A stretch of 5,109 bases of DNA. Origin: Armatimonadota bacterium. Its GTDB lineage: Bacteria > Sysuimicrobiota > Sysuimicrobiia > Sysuimicrobiales > JACQTN01. The notes beneath the pieces were generated by a model. That model searched no databases, had not been told where the DNA came from, and was given only the letters and a program-made list of their open reading frames with translations. Positions within the stretch are counted from its first letter, which is position 1; every line of letters begins with the position of its first letter. Below, in pieces: positions 4,770-5,109 of the stretch. The translations under genes and the position numbers were made by a program. Location of the stretch: assembly GCA_016210785.1 (NCBI GenBank), contig JACQTN010000245.1, positions 1 to 5,109 on the forward strand. Direction: 5' to 3'.

Positions 4770-5105
4770 ATGACGCGCGGGGAGAGCCAACACCGGGATG
4801 ACGGGCTCTGCACCTGCCCGCTCTGCCGCAGATTCGGTCCTCCTGCGATAACGCTGGCCGCAGCCTGCCGGGAGGACCGTTGTGCGTTCTGTTCGCGGCC
4901 GGGATGGCCCGTGGATCGCGTCATGCTGCAGGAGCACGTCCGGGACCACCTGAGGGTCCACGCATCGGCGGGTGGATTCCGGTTGTGTGTCACCTGGGAG
5001 TGTCCCATCGTCTATTTCAACAACCCTGCCGATATCTACTTTGCGCAGGATGACGTCGTGATCTCAAAGCGGGCCGAACTCGAGCGGCGGTTCCTGCGAT
5101 CCTGA
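4770..5105 (+). CDS. CopZ N-terminal-domain-like (zf_CopZ) cysteine protein
   Basis: 111 residues from ATG 4770, chosen because AGGGG (4759-4763) lies 6 bases upstream. GTG 4719 would add 17 Gly/Glu-rich residues but has only a distant purine run. The core matches the N-terminal domain of archaeal CopZ, which holds zinc and a [2Fe-2S] cluster: CAFCSRPGWPV (Cys38, Cys41), then a helix, then LCVTWECPIVYFNN (Cys73, Cys78), and a closing strand with FAQDDVVI. That is the family pattern CxxC...Cx4C-x-VYF...DV. An extra CTCPLC cluster (Cys14, 16, 19), Cys33 and three histidines (56, 60, 64) add further ligands. The usual C-terminal HMA metallochaperone domain is absent. Co-directional with the repressor, 69 bases after it, so probably in the same operon, as a metal-binding carrier or an Fe-S protein serving a downstream reductase or exporter. 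The final AAAGG (5105-5109) may be the ribosome binding site of the next gene. Confidence 0.82.
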   Translation: MTRGESQHRDDGLCTCPLCRRFGPPAITLAAACREDRCAFCSRPGWPVDRVMLQEHVRDHLRVHASAGGFRLCVTWECPIVYFNNPADIYFAQDDVVISKRAELERRFLRS

Positions 5106-5109
5106 AAGG

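Overview
The window is GC-rich (visibly well above 60% in the genes) and carries GTG and TTG starts with strong purine-rich ribosome binding sites. Its largest gene is an S-layer-homology (SLH) porin with a signal peptide, a periplasmic coiled coil and a C-terminal beta-barrel ending in an aromatic residue. That points to a diderm bacterium that tethers its outer membrane through SLH domains, as in Deinococcota, Cyanobacteria, Armatimonadota or related uncultured thermophile/sediment lineages. The sequence alone does not fix the phylum.

Layout. (1) 32-625 (+): a small membrane protein with one SPW-type two-helix unit, then a methionine-rich cytoplasmic or periplasmic tail built from six tandem units with an exact 19-residue period. 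(2) 919-1149 (-): a 76-residue exported protein of unknown function, convergent with gene 1. (3) About 1200-1760: a graveyard region. It contains a decayed copy of the promoter and first 20 codons of the gene at 4072, then a truncated glycogen-binding (CBM48/AMPK-beta-like) domain fragment ending in a stop. (4) 1970-3688 (+): the SLH porin, with a long leader and a terminator-like hairpin just downstream. (5) 3747-4002: no gene found. (6) 4003-5109 (+): a compact metal-response operon that runs off the window. It has a near-consensus promoter overlapped by a palindromic operator, a vicinal-cysteine two-helix membrane protein, an ArsR-family repressor with a CmtR-like cysteine set, and a CopZ N-terminal-domain-like cysteine protein.

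How the parts fit. The last three genes look like a soft-metal (Hg/Cd/Pb/Cu class) sensing and handling unit: the repressor probably controls its own operon through the operator over the -10 box, the membrane protein offers a CC pair in its first helix as in MerT, and the CopZ-like protein is a likely metal or Fe-S binding partner. The decayed second copy of this promoter and gene start, 2.7 kb upstream, is the strongest sign of genome rearrangement here. The metal specificity and all functions are inferred from motifs; no database search was run.
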